DNA from: Novosphingobium aureum
Lineage (GTDB): Bacteria; Pseudomonadota; Alphaproteobacteria; Sphingomonadales; Sphingomonadaceae
NCBI RefSeq assembly: GCF_015865035.1
Contig: NZ_JADZGI010000006.1
Span: 1 to 54,944 of the forward strand
Direction of reading: 5' to 3'
Length of the DNA: 54,944 nt
This document shows, in pieces, positions 19,019 through 27,187 of this stretch. The notes beneath the pieces were generated by a model. That model was not told where the DNA came from, ran no database searches, and worked only from the letters and a program-made list of their open reading frames with translations. Position 1 is the first letter of the stretch; each line of letters begins with the position of its first letter. Both the position numbers and the translations under genes were made by a program.

Positions 19019-20332
19019 TTACCGTTCCATCTGGTTGGTTTGGATCGGCTCGATCTGCCGAACCGGCGTCGGCTCACGAACCGACACATCAAGGCCGCGC
19101 CGCAGCACGTCCGAGATCATTTGGCGGCCCTCTTGGGAAACCGCCTCGATACGCTGGTCATTGCCCTCGAAGGCGGCTTCGAGGTGACGGCGCATTTCGG
19201 CTTCTGCCTCGAGCGCGTTGGCAAGCCGTGGCTCGGCCTCGCGCTGCTCTTGGGTGCCGCGCAGATACAGGTCGGCCAGCTTCTCGTTTTCTCGTTCTGC
19301 GGCCCGCGCCCTGCCCTTGCTCGCCAGGAACTCGGAGAAGGCGTTGCGCTCCTGAAGGGCTTCAGCCACCAACTCGTCACGCGCTGCCTTGCCATCGGGC
19401 GCTTCAAGACCCCGGCTGCGCGCCAGTTTACCAATTTCGCTATCCTGATCGCGCAGGTATTCCCCGACGGTCTTGGAAAGGTTGCCCTGGTTCCGTGCCG
19501 CGTCCGCAATGATGCTTTCAGACATGAGATTGCGGGCGGCCAGGACTTCGTCGCTGACCCCGGCATCGCCAAGGCGCATCTGCGCGGAGGGCTGCTTCAG
19601 GACGAACTCGGAAACAGTCTGGTTCGACAGCGATGGATTTTCGCGCAGAACGTCATGCAGCTCCTCGACCAGCGCGCTCTTGCGCTTGAGCAGGGAGGTG
19701 ACGTCCTCGGAGCTTTCATCGCGGCCAGCCTCCGGCGTCGACGTGCGCTCGCCAGCCTTGGCAAGATCGGCAGTGACGTTCTGCGCCGGGTTGGGGCTGG
19801 CCGCATCAATCGCGATCTCCGCCGCCTCGACGACCTTCTCCGCTTCCCCGTCTTTCTCGGCCTTGTCGCCTTTGCGCAGACGCTCCGCGTCCTTGCGCTC
19901 GCGTTCGGCTTCCTCACGGCGTTGGCGCTCAACGGCTTCGCGCTCGGCAAACGATGGCTCGTAGCCATTGACTTCAAGCCCCGATCGCTCGGCAGCTTGC
20001 CATACAGCCTTGCGAAATTCCGGTGAGCCGTCGACCGAGATGCCTTCCCAGCCATTGTGCTGCGCGAGCTTCACGAGGTTTTCGACCGTCTCGCGATCGT
20101 CGCGGTTGGCAACGATCCGCTCGTTCGAGATTTCGAGCGCGGGCGTCTGGACATTGCCCGGTGCGAACAGGCCGACCCGGCGTTCCGCTTCGGAGCGGCC
20201 CTCGATGGCGCGGATCTCGTACCGCTTGGCAAGATCGTCGGGAATTGAGAACGCTGCCTGGGGGACAGTTTCCTGAGAAGCGTCCCGTTCTGCGGCCCGA
20301 GGGGCCTGCGCGATGCTGTTTTCTTCGCTCAT
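19019..20332 (-). CDS. LPD7-domain protein within the virB operon
   Basis: The protein has 437 residues from the ATG at 20332, which overlaps the virB1 stop as ATGA. Residues about 25-130 match the large polyvalent protein associated domain 7 (LPD7) in pattern (RYEIR, GWEGISVDGSPEFRKAVW). This domain is otherwise common in relaxases and polyvalent mobile-element proteins. The rest is a highly charged coiled coil rich in Glu, Arg and Ala. The position between virB1 and virB2 implies co-transfer or regulation of transfer; LPD proteins are often suspected of acting in the recipient cell. The function is unknown. Confidence 0.75.
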   Translation of the reverse strand: MSEENSIAQAPRAAERDASQETVPQAAFSIPDDLAKRYEIRAIEGRSEAERRVGLFAPGNVQTPALEISNERIVANRDDRETVENLVKLAQHNGWEGISVDGSPEFRKAVWQAAERSGLEVNGYEPSFAEREAVERQRREEAERERKDAERLRKGDKAEKDGEAEKVVEAAEIAIDAASPNPAQNVTADLAKAGERTSTPEAGRDESSEDVTSLLKRKSALVEELHDVLRENPSLSNQTVSEFVLKQPSAQMRLGDAGVSDEVLAARNLMSESIIADAARNQGNLSKTVGEYLRDQDSEIGKLARSRGLEAPDGKAARDELVAEALQERNAFSEFLASKGRARAAERENEKLADLYLRGTQEQREAEPRLANALEAEAEMRRHLEAAFEGNDQRIEAVSQEGRQMISDVLRRGLDVSVREPTPVRQIEPIQTNQMER

Positions 20333-20934
20333 TGGAAGACCTCGATTCCGGTGCTGGCCTGACCGAACACCCACTGTTCCGGCGCTTCGATTGCGCTGTC
20401 CTCCTGCGGCGTGGAGGTCAGGATGGACGGGGAAGAGGAAAGGTCGGGGAGTGCGGGCGGCGTTTCGATCGCACCGACGCGCGCAGCAGCGGCCCAGACG
20501 CGCTTGACGTAGCCGTTGCGAAAGCCCCGGCTCATCGAGCCGGTGTTGTAGAGCGAATAAGTAACGCTGATCGCGTCAAGCCCCGAGTAGTGCTGGCTGG
20601 CCTGCGCGTAGCCTTCCTGCAGGACGCGCGAGGCAAGACCGAGGTTGGTGCACGGATCGAAGGTTTGCTCGATCGTCGTGCCGAGGCGCGCGAGGTTCCT
20701 CGAGTTGATCTGGCCAAGTCCAATATCGACTGAGTGCCCGGCTGCCACGTAGCGCTTCACCAGCGCGACCGCGTCGGCCAGGTTCGCGGCGTTCACGCGC
20801 GGTCCCTTGTTGACGTTGATCGCGAGCGGATTGCCTTCGCTTTCCGCGACGAGCAGGGGAACGAGCGCTTCTGTGGCAACGCCGGGCGCGCATTGCTGCG
20901 CAAGCGCGGTGAGGGCAGCGACGGTGTAGATCAT
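20329..20934 (-). CDS. virB1: VirB1-type lytic transglycosylase
   Basis: VirB1 opens the peptidoglycan locally so that the secretion channel can be built. The start at 20934 gives 201 residues and overlaps the previous stop. The SLT-type motifs are visible: VAESEGNPLAINVNKG with the catalytic Glu, then GLGQINSRNL, and a Tyr-containing YNTGS motif. The C-terminal 50 residues are Pro and Ser-rich. No clear signal peptide is present from this start, although a hydrophobic N-terminus (IYTVAALTALAQQ) exists. Confidence 0.9.
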   Translation of the reverse strand: MIYTVAALTALAQQCAPGVATEALVPLLVAESEGNPLAINVNKGPRVNAANLADAVALVKRYVAAGHSVDIGLGQINSRNLARLGTTIEQTFDPCTNLGLASRVLQEGYAQASQHYSGLDAISVTYSLYNTGSMSRGFRNGYVKRVWAAAARVGAIETPPALPDLSSSPSILTSTPQEDSAIEAPEQWVFGQASTGIEVFQ

Positions 20935-21299
20935 TGGCCGATCGTCGTGACCGTCGAGGTCTTGGTGTTGATGAGATACGCGCTCGTAGTGCCGTCGCTC
21001 TGCGTGCTCTTCACGTAATAAAGCGTCTTGCTCAGCTTCTTCGTCTTGGCCGAAACGCCGCCTTCCGAGCAGGACGGAAACGAGCCGCCAAGCGCCAGCG
21101 TCTTCCAGAGCTTGGTAATCGGCGGCACGCACTCAGCATAGGTCGTGGGCGAACCTGGGGTGGCGAGGCAGAGGATGACCTGACAGCCCCAGGTCGAGGC
21201 GTGGGCCTCCTGCGGCGCTGAGGTGGCGAGCGCTCCGGCTGCCAACAGCCCGAGCCCACCGAGCAGATTGGGGCACTTTGCAAGCGGACGATCGAACAT
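20931..21299 (-). CDS. Secreted cysteine-rich protein at head of transfer operon
   Basis: The 122-residue protein is probably exported: it has a hydrophobic N-terminal segment (LLGGLGLLAAGALATSA) followed by a cleavage-like HAS/T region. It contains several cysteines (WGCQVILC, AECVPP, FPSCSEGG) that could form disulfides in the periplasm. This type of protein occurs first in VirB operons of sphingomonad plasmids; a TraL-like role has been suggested but is not shown by sequence. It is the first gene of the minus-strand operon and overlaps virB1 by 4 nt. Confidence 0.65.
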   Translation of the reverse strand: MFDRPLAKCPNLLGGLGLLAAGALATSAPQEAHASTWGCQVILCLATPGSPTTYAECVPPITKLWKTLALGGSFPSCSEGGVSAKTKKLSKTLYYVKSTQSDGTTSAYLINTKTSTVTTIGQ

Positions 21300-21495
21300 G
21301 AACCAGCTCCCTGTTTACGCTGACGAGCGTTGCATTCTTGGGTCTGGATATGTGATATATCAAATATTCGGTCGTCCAGCAATATGCAATTGGCTATTGC
21401 TGTACTGTTGGTATCGTGAAGGCCCGATCTTGATGGAGGCCGGGCCAATTCCTACGGCGCGCCTACTGGCGTGAAATCACGGCCTTGAGTGAAAA
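21300..21495. promoter_or_regulatory. Divergent control region of the transfer operon
   Basis: This 196-base, locally AT-rich region separates the leftward transfer operon from the rightward resolvase-like gene. It contains a perfect palindrome TGATATATCA at 21353-21362 and an inverted repeat AGCAATA/TATTGCT at 21378-21384 and 21395-21401. These are candidate operators or parts of the promoters. The arrangement suggests that the divergent gene regulates the operon. Confidence 0.5.
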
Positions 21496-22065
21496 ATGAA
21501 GAAGGTGATGCGTTTGCCCAAGACTGTGGTGTTCCTGGCTGAGACTGGAAAATTGCCCTCGCTTGCCGAGCAAACGTCGGCTTGTGTGCGCGACGGCGAT
21601 CTTGTTGTAAGTGCGCCGGAGGTCAGCTTCAACGAACTCGAGAAGCTGCTTGCAAAGCTCGGCCATCCGCTCGTGCCAGGAGACACGGTCAAGGTTCACG
21701 ATCTTTCGTGTCTTGCAGTCAGCACCACGACGGTCCTGCGCGTGATGGTTCGGTTGCTCAAGGCGGGGGTGAACATTGAACTCTGCGCTCTGGGTGTGAC
21801 GATCACCCCGGACCGGGACAGCGATCTGTTTCTGCTGGTGGAAGCCTTCGACGGCCACTGGCGGCAGATCCACGGCATCAAGACCAATGAAAAGCGCGAG
21901 GCGAAGGCCGGGCGCAAGCCGCGTCTGACAATCGAGCAGTTGCCCGACATCCGAAAGCGCCTGGCCGAGCAGGGGGCAACCCACGAAAGTGTTGCGAAAG
22001 ACCTGAGTGTCGCTCGCTCCACGCTTTTCGGGTTTCTGAAAGCTCATAAGGACGTGTCAGGCTGA
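21496..22065 (+). CDS. Resolvase-fold protein without catalytic residues, putative regulator
   Basis: The 189-residue protein resembles a serine recombinase in outline. It can be laid beside the plasmid's own resolvase: GDTVKVHDLSCLAVS matches GDEIIVWRLDRLSRS, TPDRDSDLFLLVEAF matches TPAGRLFFHMVGAF, and both end in a helix-turn-helix (HESVAKDLSVARSTLFGFL). The catalytic YARVS serine motif and the active-site arginines of the RLDRLSRS segment are absent. It is therefore probably a DNA-binding regulator that has lost recombination. It is divergent from the transfer operon. Starts at 21496 and 21508 are both possible. Confidence 0.6.
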   Translation: MKKVMRLPKTVVFLAETGKLPSLAEQTSACVRDGDLVVSAPEVSFNELEKLLAKLGHPLVPGDTVKVHDLSCLAVSTTTVLRVMVRLLKAGVNIELCALGVTITPDRDSDLFLLVEAFDGHWRQIHGIKTNEKREAKAGRKPRLTIEQLPDIRKRLAEQGATHESVAKDLSVARSTLFGFLKAHKDVSG

Positions 22066-22269
22066 CCGCAAAAGAGCGGCGGGAGGCATCCCGAGCGCGG
22101 TGCACAGTCCCGCCAGTTCGGTTAGCGTTATGTCCCGGGCCTCGCCTTCAAGAATGCTCACGATGCGCGCTTCGGGCAATGCACTCGCACAGGCAATATC
22201 GCGCACCGCCAGCTTGCGCTGCTGGACCGCTGCCAGCGTGCGGACATAAAGGGTTCGATAGACCGACAT
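22057..22269 (-). CDS. Small Cro/CI-type HTH protein
   Basis: The 70-residue protein consists almost only of a helix-turn-helix of the XRE type: RKLAVRDIACASALPEARI followed by ILEGEARDITLTELAGLCTALG. It probably represses a nearby promoter. Its 3' end overlaps the convergent resolvase-like gene by 9 nt. It lies 3 nt after the UPF0149-like gene, so the two are probably co-transcribed. Confidence 0.7.
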   Translation of the reverse strand: MSVYRTLYVRTLAAVQQRKLAVRDIACASALPEARIVSILEGEARDITLTELAGLCTALGMPPAALLRSA

Positions 22270-22272
22270 GGT

Positions 22273-22881
22273 TTAGCTGCCAGCGCGATAGGCTGCGGAC
22301 TGTCCCGTGGCCAGCGTTTCGCCTTGGACAATCTGGCTGCGCTTTTCGTACATCATGCAAAGCAAGCGCGAGAGCACTTCCCAGGAGCTCCTCGCGACTT
22401 CGGAAAGGGTCTGCGCCTCCGGGTGACTGGCGATGTAGCGGCGTGCGGCCTCGCCCATCTTTCCTACTGTATGGCTGCCAAGAAGAGCGAGAAGGCCACC
22501 TTCGCGCTGCCCGGCCAGCAGATACTGCCACATGTCGAGATCGTCCGCGATCGCTTCGTAAAAGCCACTGCTCCAGGCGGTAAGGTCAAATTCACCATCG
22601 GCCGTCACGGCAAGGATCGGCGCATAGCGCGGATCGGGTGAGGCCATGTTGGCGCGGGTTTGGACAAGGCGGGCCCGAAGCTCTTTGCGTGCCCGTGTTT
22701 CGATCAGATCGCGTGAAGTGGCCTGTGCCGAAATAGGGCCCATTATCGCATCTACCCAGTGACTATCGGGCATGGGCTCGAGCGAGACCACTGCACCGGC
22801 CAGAAATCCATCGGCCAGATGGATGTCGGGGCGTGTATCAGGGGCTTGTGCCTGCCAGTGGCGGTAGCTTGGGAGATCCAT
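22273..22881 (-). CDS. UPF0149/YecA-like protein
   Basis: The 202-residue protein shows the pattern of the UPF0149 (YgfB/YecA) family: an N-terminal LADGFLAGAVVSLEPMPDSHW and a second segment with WSSGFYEAIADDLDMW. These proteins are small, helical and cytoplasmic, with unclear function; some carry a C-terminal metal-binding SEC-C tail, which is not seen here. It is followed 3 nt later by a small HTH gene. The family call rests on pattern only and is moderately certain. Confidence 0.5.
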   Translation of the reverse strand: MDLPSYRHWQAQAPDTRPDIHLADGFLAGAVVSLEPMPDSHWVDAIMGPISAQATSRDLIETRARKELRARLVQTRANMASPDPRYAPILAVTADGEFDLTAWSSGFYEAIADDLDMWQYLLAGQREGGLLALLGSHTVGKMGEAARRYIASHPEAQTLSEVARSSWEVLSRLLCMMYEKRSQIVQGETLATGQSAAYRAGS

Positions 22882-22909
22882 GGCGCTTCCTTGCGGTTTT
22901 TGGAGATGG

Positions 22910-23392
22910 TCAGCCCGAGGGAAGGTTCCTGAAATCTTGCCAGTCGCGTTCAGGGCCGAAGCGCTGGGAGCGCCGTATGTGAATGATGGTTCCGACGATC
23001 AGGCAGACGGTGGCCGTGAAGGTGGGTGTCTGGCTCATGAAGACCACGACGATGGGCCGGTTCACCACGCCGAGGTAATGGACAACGTGGGTCAGCACCG
23101 AGATCAACTGCATGGCTGTGCACAGCAGGGGCCATAAGCGACGCGCGCGTGCCGCGATCAACCCGAAGCCGGCCAGTCCGACCAGATCCTCGGCGACCGA
23201 GATTGTGCGCATTGCCTCTTCCGAAAGACCCACCGTTTGGATGAGGGCGCCTTCGAACCAGGTCATCATGAACATGATAAGCAGGACGCCGGCGCCAGCA
23301 CGTTCAGGGTCGCCGCCTTTCCAGAGGCTGAGACCGATCGCGATGAAGATCGTCACGAGAAAGCCGAAGTAGAGGACCTGCATCACGCTCAT
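22910..23392 (-). CDS. Small membrane protein, four or five segments
   Basis: The 160-residue protein has four to five hydrophobic segments (about residues 4-22, 35-55, 65-80, 88-108 and 118-138) and a polar C-terminus. No family is recognised. It lies between the UPF0149-like gene and the LuxR-type gene on the same strand, with gaps of 28 and 42 nt. It may form a unit with the membrane-anchored LuxR protein next to it; this is inference. Confidence 0.6.
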   Translation of the reverse strand: MSVMQVLYFGFLVTIFIAIGLSLWKGGDPERAGAGVLLIMFMMTWFEGALIQTVGLSEEAMRTISVAEDLVGLAGFGLIAARARRLWPLLCTAMQLISVLTHVVHYLGVVNRPIVVVFMSQTPTFTATVCLIVGTIIHIRRSQRFGPERDWQDFRNLPSG

Positions 23393-23434
23393 TGGGCAAA
23401 GCCATCCGTACAGGCGGCCCGGATCGGGCGTGGA

Positions 23435-23992
23435 TTACAGCAGTCTCTCCAGAGCATCAGCAATCACCAGGACCAGAGCCAGCGTGAGAGCCATCACGAA
23501 CGCAAGTCCAATGACGGCCACGAAACGACCGGACGGGCCAAAGTGTAGGTCGAGGCGATCGACGAGCGTCATACCGCTGGAGGCGCCCTGAGAAATTCCA
23601 GGCGCGACCAACGCGGCAGGCGCAAGATCCTCAACCATGGAGGTTGTCCGGTTCTTGCGCTCAGGATCATCGGCTGAAGCATCAATGCCAACCTGCGACG
23701 GTTCATATATCAATGGTTCGTATATGGAATCGTTGCGGTTTTCTGCGGCTTCCAGCAATTCCCGGTAGAGGCGCACGACTTCCTGGCGGGTCGGAAGGTT
23801 CCATTTTGTGCGAACGCTTGAGACGCGCTGGTCTACAGTGTGCCGTGAAATGCCCAGTTCGTTGGCGATTTCCTTGCTGGTCTTGTGCAGGCACAACTGA
23901 TCGAGCACCTCGACCTGCTTGTCGGTCAGGCTATCCAGCACTTCACTGGCGTTGTCCGCGTGTGCGTCCCCAAGGCGGCATAGTACGTTCAT
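23435..23992 (-). CDS. LuxR-type HTH protein with C-terminal membrane anchor
   Basis: The 185-residue protein begins with a LuxR/GerE helix-turn-helix (about residues 20-75: LTDKQVEVLDQLCLHKTSKE, ELGISRHTVDQRVSSVR). After a polar linker it ends in a single hydrophobic segment (about 157-180). A DNA-binding domain at the N-terminus with a tail anchor is unusual for LuxR proteins, which normally carry the HTH at the C-terminus. It could sense a membrane signal together with the neighbouring membrane protein. Targets are unknown. Confidence 0.7.
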   Translation of the reverse strand: MNVLCRLGDAHADNASEVLDSLTDKQVEVLDQLCLHKTSKEIANELGISRHTVDQRVSSVRTKWNLPTRQEVVRLYRELLEAAENRNDSIYEPLIYEPSQVGIDASADDPERKNRTTSMVEDLAPAALVAPGISQGASSGMTLVDRLDLHFGPSGRFVAVIGLAFVMALTLALVLVIADALERLL

Positions 23993-24100
23993 GGCGTCTA
24001 TGCTGCGAACCGTAATCAGTTCACCGTATCAGGGTAGCCGCAAGGGTATGCGCCGTGCGTGGTATGCGATGGATCGCATGGTTTACAAATTTAAGGGATT

Positions 24101-24352
24101 TCAGGGAGCTGACTGCACCGTCAGAAGGTCAATCGCAGAGCAACCGAGGCCCTTGGCAAGTTGTTCGACGACTTCGAGCGTGGGATTGGCCTTTGCCCGT
24201 TCGATGAAGGACAGATGCGAGGTGGCGACACCGGAACGGATGGAAAGCTCTACCTGGGTCATTTTCAGCGCGGCACGCCGTTCTTTGACGTTCGCGGCAA
24301 GGTGGGTCGCCAATTCCGAAGCTGCCTCGTCCACTTGCAGATATTGCGCCAT
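24101..24352 (-). CDS. XRE-family HTH regulator
   Basis: From the ATG at 24352 the protein has 83 residues and a classical XRE helix-turn-helix: VKERRAALKMTQVELSIRSG followed by VATSHLSFIERAKANPTLEVV. It would bind as a dimer, probably to the inverted repeats just upstream (24429-24467), which lie between this gene and the divergent RHH gene. A longer frame from 24430 would run through that operator region and is less likely. Confidence 0.75.
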   Translation of the reverse strand: MAQYLQVDEAASELATHLAANVKERRAALKMTQVELSIRSGVATSHLSFIERAKANPTLEVVEQLAKGLGCSAIDLLTVQSAP

Positions 24353-24428
24353 ACGTCGGGTTCGCAGCCTTCCATCACAGTCGCTCGGGAGTAAGAGCTT
24401 CCATCCATCTATAGCGTATCCATCGCCC

Positions 24429-24467
24429 AACGCTAATTTTTGCGTTTAACTACCTTGCGGGGTAGTT
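24429..24467. promoter_or_regulatory. Two inverted repeats between divergent regulators
   Basis: AACGC/GCGTT (24429-24433 and 24442-24446) is followed by AACTACC/GGTAGTT (24448-24454 and 24461-24467). They lie between the XRE gene and the rightward RHH gene and are candidate operators. A TTGACA sequence at 24470-24475 could be a -35 element for the rightward gene. Confidence 0.45.
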
Positions 24468-24506
24468 GGTTTGACAAGCCGAGGTACGTCACATACAGCT
24501 TGGAAC

Positions 24507-24953
24507 ATGGTTGGAACGTCTGCCTCCGAACGAGTCGTCGCGACTCCCGCTGCCTGCATGAGGCGAAAGCGGGAAGCGCTGTACGCGGCCGACTTCGTGC
24601 AGTGCAAATTCAACATCCCTGCCAGCTTCCGCAAGCGCCTGAGCGACTACAAATCGGCCTATAAAATGCGCGGAGTTGAGCAGGTCGTCATGGCCATGTT
24701 GGACAAGGCCATGACCAACTACTCGATCGAAGAAATGCGTGTCCCGCCGCCGCCCAGCGATGGCAAGAGCGACAAGCAGATCGCGATACATCTTCCGCGA
24801 GAACAGCACGCTTTTCTCGAAGCGATTGCCTACCGCAATCGCGGCGTGACGCTTGGCGTCGCGCTTGAAACTGTTGGGGCTTACGTCAGCGAACTGACGC
24901 CTTCGCCCCAGCAATTGCCACTTATTGGAGAGGGGGACGCCGTGAGCGGATAA
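24507..24953 (+). CDS. Tandem ribbon-helix-helix-like protein upstream of rep
   Basis: From the ATG at 24507 the protein has 148 residues. Two segments look like ribbon-helix-helix units: VQCKFNIPASFRKRLSDYK with a following helix, and KQIAIHLPREQHAFLEAIAY with a following helix. A basic stretch (MRRKREA) precedes them. The gene lies about 180 nt upstream of the putative replication initiator and on the same strand, so a role in copy control or autoregulation is plausible. No family is firmly recognised. An internal ATG at 24558 is an alternative start. Confidence 0.55.
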   Translation: MVGTSASERVVATPAACMRRKREALYAADFVQCKFNIPASFRKRLSDYKSAYKMRGVEQVVMAMLDKAMTNYSIEEMRVPPPPSDGKSDKQIAIHLPREQHAFLEAIAYRNRGVTLGVALETVGAYVSELTPSPQQLPLIGEGDAVSG

Positions 24954-24958
24954 ACGAA

Positions 24959-24978
24959 GCCCGGCACGAAGGCCGGGC
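24959..24978. terminator. GC-rich hairpin after RHH gene
   Basis: GCCCGGC and GCCGGGC form a 7-bp stem with a 6-nt loop, directly after the RHH gene stop. There is no clear T run, so this is a weak terminator candidate or a regulatory hairpin ahead of rep. Confidence 0.4.
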
Positions 24979-25132
24979 GTCGGGGTTGCTATCAAGTGGT
25001 TGGCGCCACTTAAGATCGCTTACAAATCTAACGGTCAGATAGCCTCCCCCGTCCAATCTGTCAAGGATTAGCGCGCTTCGCGCCACGCTCCTGTTTTGTC
25101 TGCGCACGGCCTCTCGCACGAGGGGACGAACG

Positions 25133-26158
25133 ATGCTGCATACCCTAAGCTCTGGACTGAAAAATGTGCCTGCTGGTGCGGTTGCGGAGCTGCGTGCCAT
25201 TGGCGTGCGTGACGACGACATTCGTGCTGCCTTCGAGTTCCAGGAACAGCAAAGACGCGCTGGCGCACGAGTTCTTCCCTTGCGCGTCATCTGCGGCGTT
25301 GAAGCGCCGACGCGCGAGGCTCGCTCAAGTTTCAGTGCAACCGCATCGCAGCTTGTCGGCACCAAGCCCAGGACGCGGGTGCAACGGGGTGGAACCCACA
25401 TCACCCGCCGCCCGGTTTGGGCTGGAAGTGTCCGCACCGGCGATGCCGCCGAAGCTGACTTCGTGCGCGCGATCGACACCGATCAGCGCAAGCGGCTTTC
25501 GCGCGCTTGCTATCTTGCCTTCGATCGGGGGCGCGAGTTGGCTGCACAGAAACGGCAGGGGCGCGAGCTGACCGCCAAGGAAGAGCAACTTACGCTCTTC
25601 ACCCGTTCCTGCCGTGACATGATGCTCAAGATCCTCGACGATCTGCACTACCGCAAAGGGTGGTGCAACCCGTCCTATGAAACGCTCATGCGCTGGACCG
25701 GCCTTGCTCGTCGCGCGGTCCACTATTGCATCAATCGGCTCAAGGGCCTGGGCTTGCTCGAATGGATCAGGCGCTACGACTATTCCTCCGACAGCGAATT
25801 TGGTGCGCGTTCAGAGCAGACCTCGAACCTCTATCGCTGTCAGCTACCCGACTGGCTGGCGAAGATGGTCGGCCTCTTTGCGCCTGTCCCTGCCGACGAG
25901 GAGCAGCGTCGGGCCGAGGCGCTCGAACAGAACGCTGACATGCTGGCGAGCGTTGGTGCCGTCGAGCGCCGCCACATGATGCCAGAGGACAAAGGCTTGC
26001 GTGCAGCCCTCATTCTCGCCGGAGAACGTGCAGCTCAGCGTCGGTCGGCCGAAGCGAACACCCGTGAGTGCAATCACTGCACTCCTCCTCATACTAGTTT
26101 TAATATCTTAAAAGGAACCAGAAGGAGTTGCCCTAGTCGGGCAACGCGTAAGCCCTGA
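25133..26158 (+). CDS. repA: Putative plasmid replication initiator with HTH domain
   Basis: The 341-residue protein has a charged first half and, at about residues 165-230, a winged-helix region (LDDLHYRKGWCNPSYETLMR, then GLARRAVHYCINRLKGLGLL) like those of plasmid Rep proteins and HTH_36-type proteins. It is directly followed by a CHC2/TOPRIM primase gene, which supports a replication role. A GAGGGG sequence before the ATG supports the start. The last 30 residues run through a hairpin-forming sequence and are low in complexity. I see no clear iterons beside it, so the origin is not located. It could instead be a regulator. Confidence 0.6.
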   Translation: MLHTLSSGLKNVPAGAVAELRAIGVRDDDIRAAFEFQEQQRRAGARVLPLRVICGVEAPTREARSSFSATASQLVGTKPRTRVQRGGTHITRRPVWAGSVRTGDAAEADFVRAIDTDQRKRLSRACYLAFDRGRELAAQKRQGRELTAKEEQLTLFTRSCRDMMLKILDDLHYRKGWCNPSYETLMRWTGLARRAVHYCINRLKGLGLLEWIRRYDYSSDSEFGARSEQTSNLYRCQLPDWLAKMVGLFAPVPADEEQRRAEALEQNADMLASVGAVERRHMMPEDKGLRAALILAGERAAQRRSAEANTRECNHCTPPHTSFNILKGTRRSCPSRATRKP

Positions 26159-26259
26159 CGGGCTATCTGAATTCAAACACAGCATCCCATAAAACGCTCA
26201 GTTCAATCCTGAGAAAGCAGACCGTCGGCTACGCCGCCGGGGTGCTCCCAAGGGGAGCA
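26127..26259. promoter_or_regulatory. Cluster of hairpins between rep and primase genes
   Basis: Three short perfect stems occur here: GTTGCCC/GGGCAAC (26127-26133 and 26139-26145), AGCCC/GGGCT (26151-26155 and 26160-26164) and TGCTCCC/GGGAGCA (26243-26249 and 26253-26259). The first two overlap the end of the rep frame. They may act as terminators, or belong to the replication origin; I see no DnaA box or iteron set. Confidence 0.4.
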
Positions 26260-26320
26260 AGCCGATATGGCCGTGCTAAATCCGCTTGTTCGTTTTGGTT
26301 GTATAGTGCATTATTGGACT

Positions 26321-27187
26321 ATGGCGAACACACCGGAAAGCGCCGCTCGACAGATCGTAAAGGATCTAAAGGGCATCTGGCATGGCAGATATGGCAAGGC
26401 TTGTTGCCCGGCTCATGCTGATCGGCGCGCTTCCCTATCGGTGACACCCGGGCGCAAAGCCGTCCTCTTCCACTGCTTTGCCGGTTGCTCCCAAGACGAA
26501 ATCTTGGCCGCATTTAAGAACCTCCAGATGAACCCGCCAATCACCGGCCGGGACGCCCGCACGGTCGAACCAGCGCGCGACCTGACGCCCTTGTGCAAGC
26601 AGCTTTGGGATTTTGCGCTTCCCCTGCGAGGCACACCCGGCCAGCTCTACCAAGAGCGACGCGGTATCGGGCATTCTCGTGCGGGCCGCTTCGCGCCTGG
26701 CGCGATCACCTATGAAGGCGGGCGCAAGCTGCGCTTGCCCGCCTTGATCCTGCCAATGACCGAGGGCCGCGAATTGCGCGCGCTCCTGCGGATCTTCATC
26801 GACCGCGACGGAACGAAGTCCTCGCGGCTCGAGGAGCCCAAGCGGACGCTAGGCGATCCTCGCGGCAGTGTCGTGCAACTCGGCGCGCCCGCCAGCGACA
26901 CCATGAACCTGGCCGAAGGCTTCGAAGACGCAGAATCCGCGATTGTCCTCAACAGCCTATCGGGTTGCGCCGCCGTTTGCGGCGTTGAACGCTACGCCAG
27001 CATCTTCATTCCCGAGCACGTTCGCCGCGTCGTGATCTACTCGCAGCACGGCAAGGCCGCGGCCGATGCCATCGAGCGCGGGTCCGATAATCTCACTGCG
27101 AACGGCCGCTCCCTTGAAATTGTCTCTCCCCCGTCGCGTTGCGATTGGAACGATGCGCTCATGGCAAAGCTGAAGGCTCGCGCGTGA
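26321..27187 (+). CDS. CHC2 zinc-finger and TOPRIM primase-like protein
   Basis: From the ATG at 26321 the protein has 288 residues. The N-terminal part carries a CHC2-type zinc-binding pattern (CCPAHADRRASLSV and FHCFAGCSQDEIL), and the C-terminal part has a TOPRIM-like region (NLAEGFEDAESAIVL with the catalytic Glu, then RRVVIYSQHG). Such proteins prime DNA synthesis on plasmids and phages. It follows the putative rep gene and overlaps the next gene by 4 nt. The upstream frame from 26267 lacks a good ribosome binding site. Confidence 0.75.
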   Translation: MANTPESAARQIVKDLKGIWHGRYGKACCPAHADRRASLSVTPGRKAVLFHCFAGCSQDEILAAFKNLQMNPPITGRDARTVEPARDLTPLCKQLWDFALPLRGTPGQLYQERRGIGHSRAGRFAPGAITYEGGRKLRLPALILPMTEGRELRALLRIFIDRDGTKSSRLEEPKRTLGDPRGSVVQLGAPASDTMNLAEGFEDAESAIVLNSLSGCAAVCGVERYASIFIPEHVRRVVIYSQHGKAAADAIERGSDNLTANGRSLEIVSPPSRCDWNDALMAKLKARA

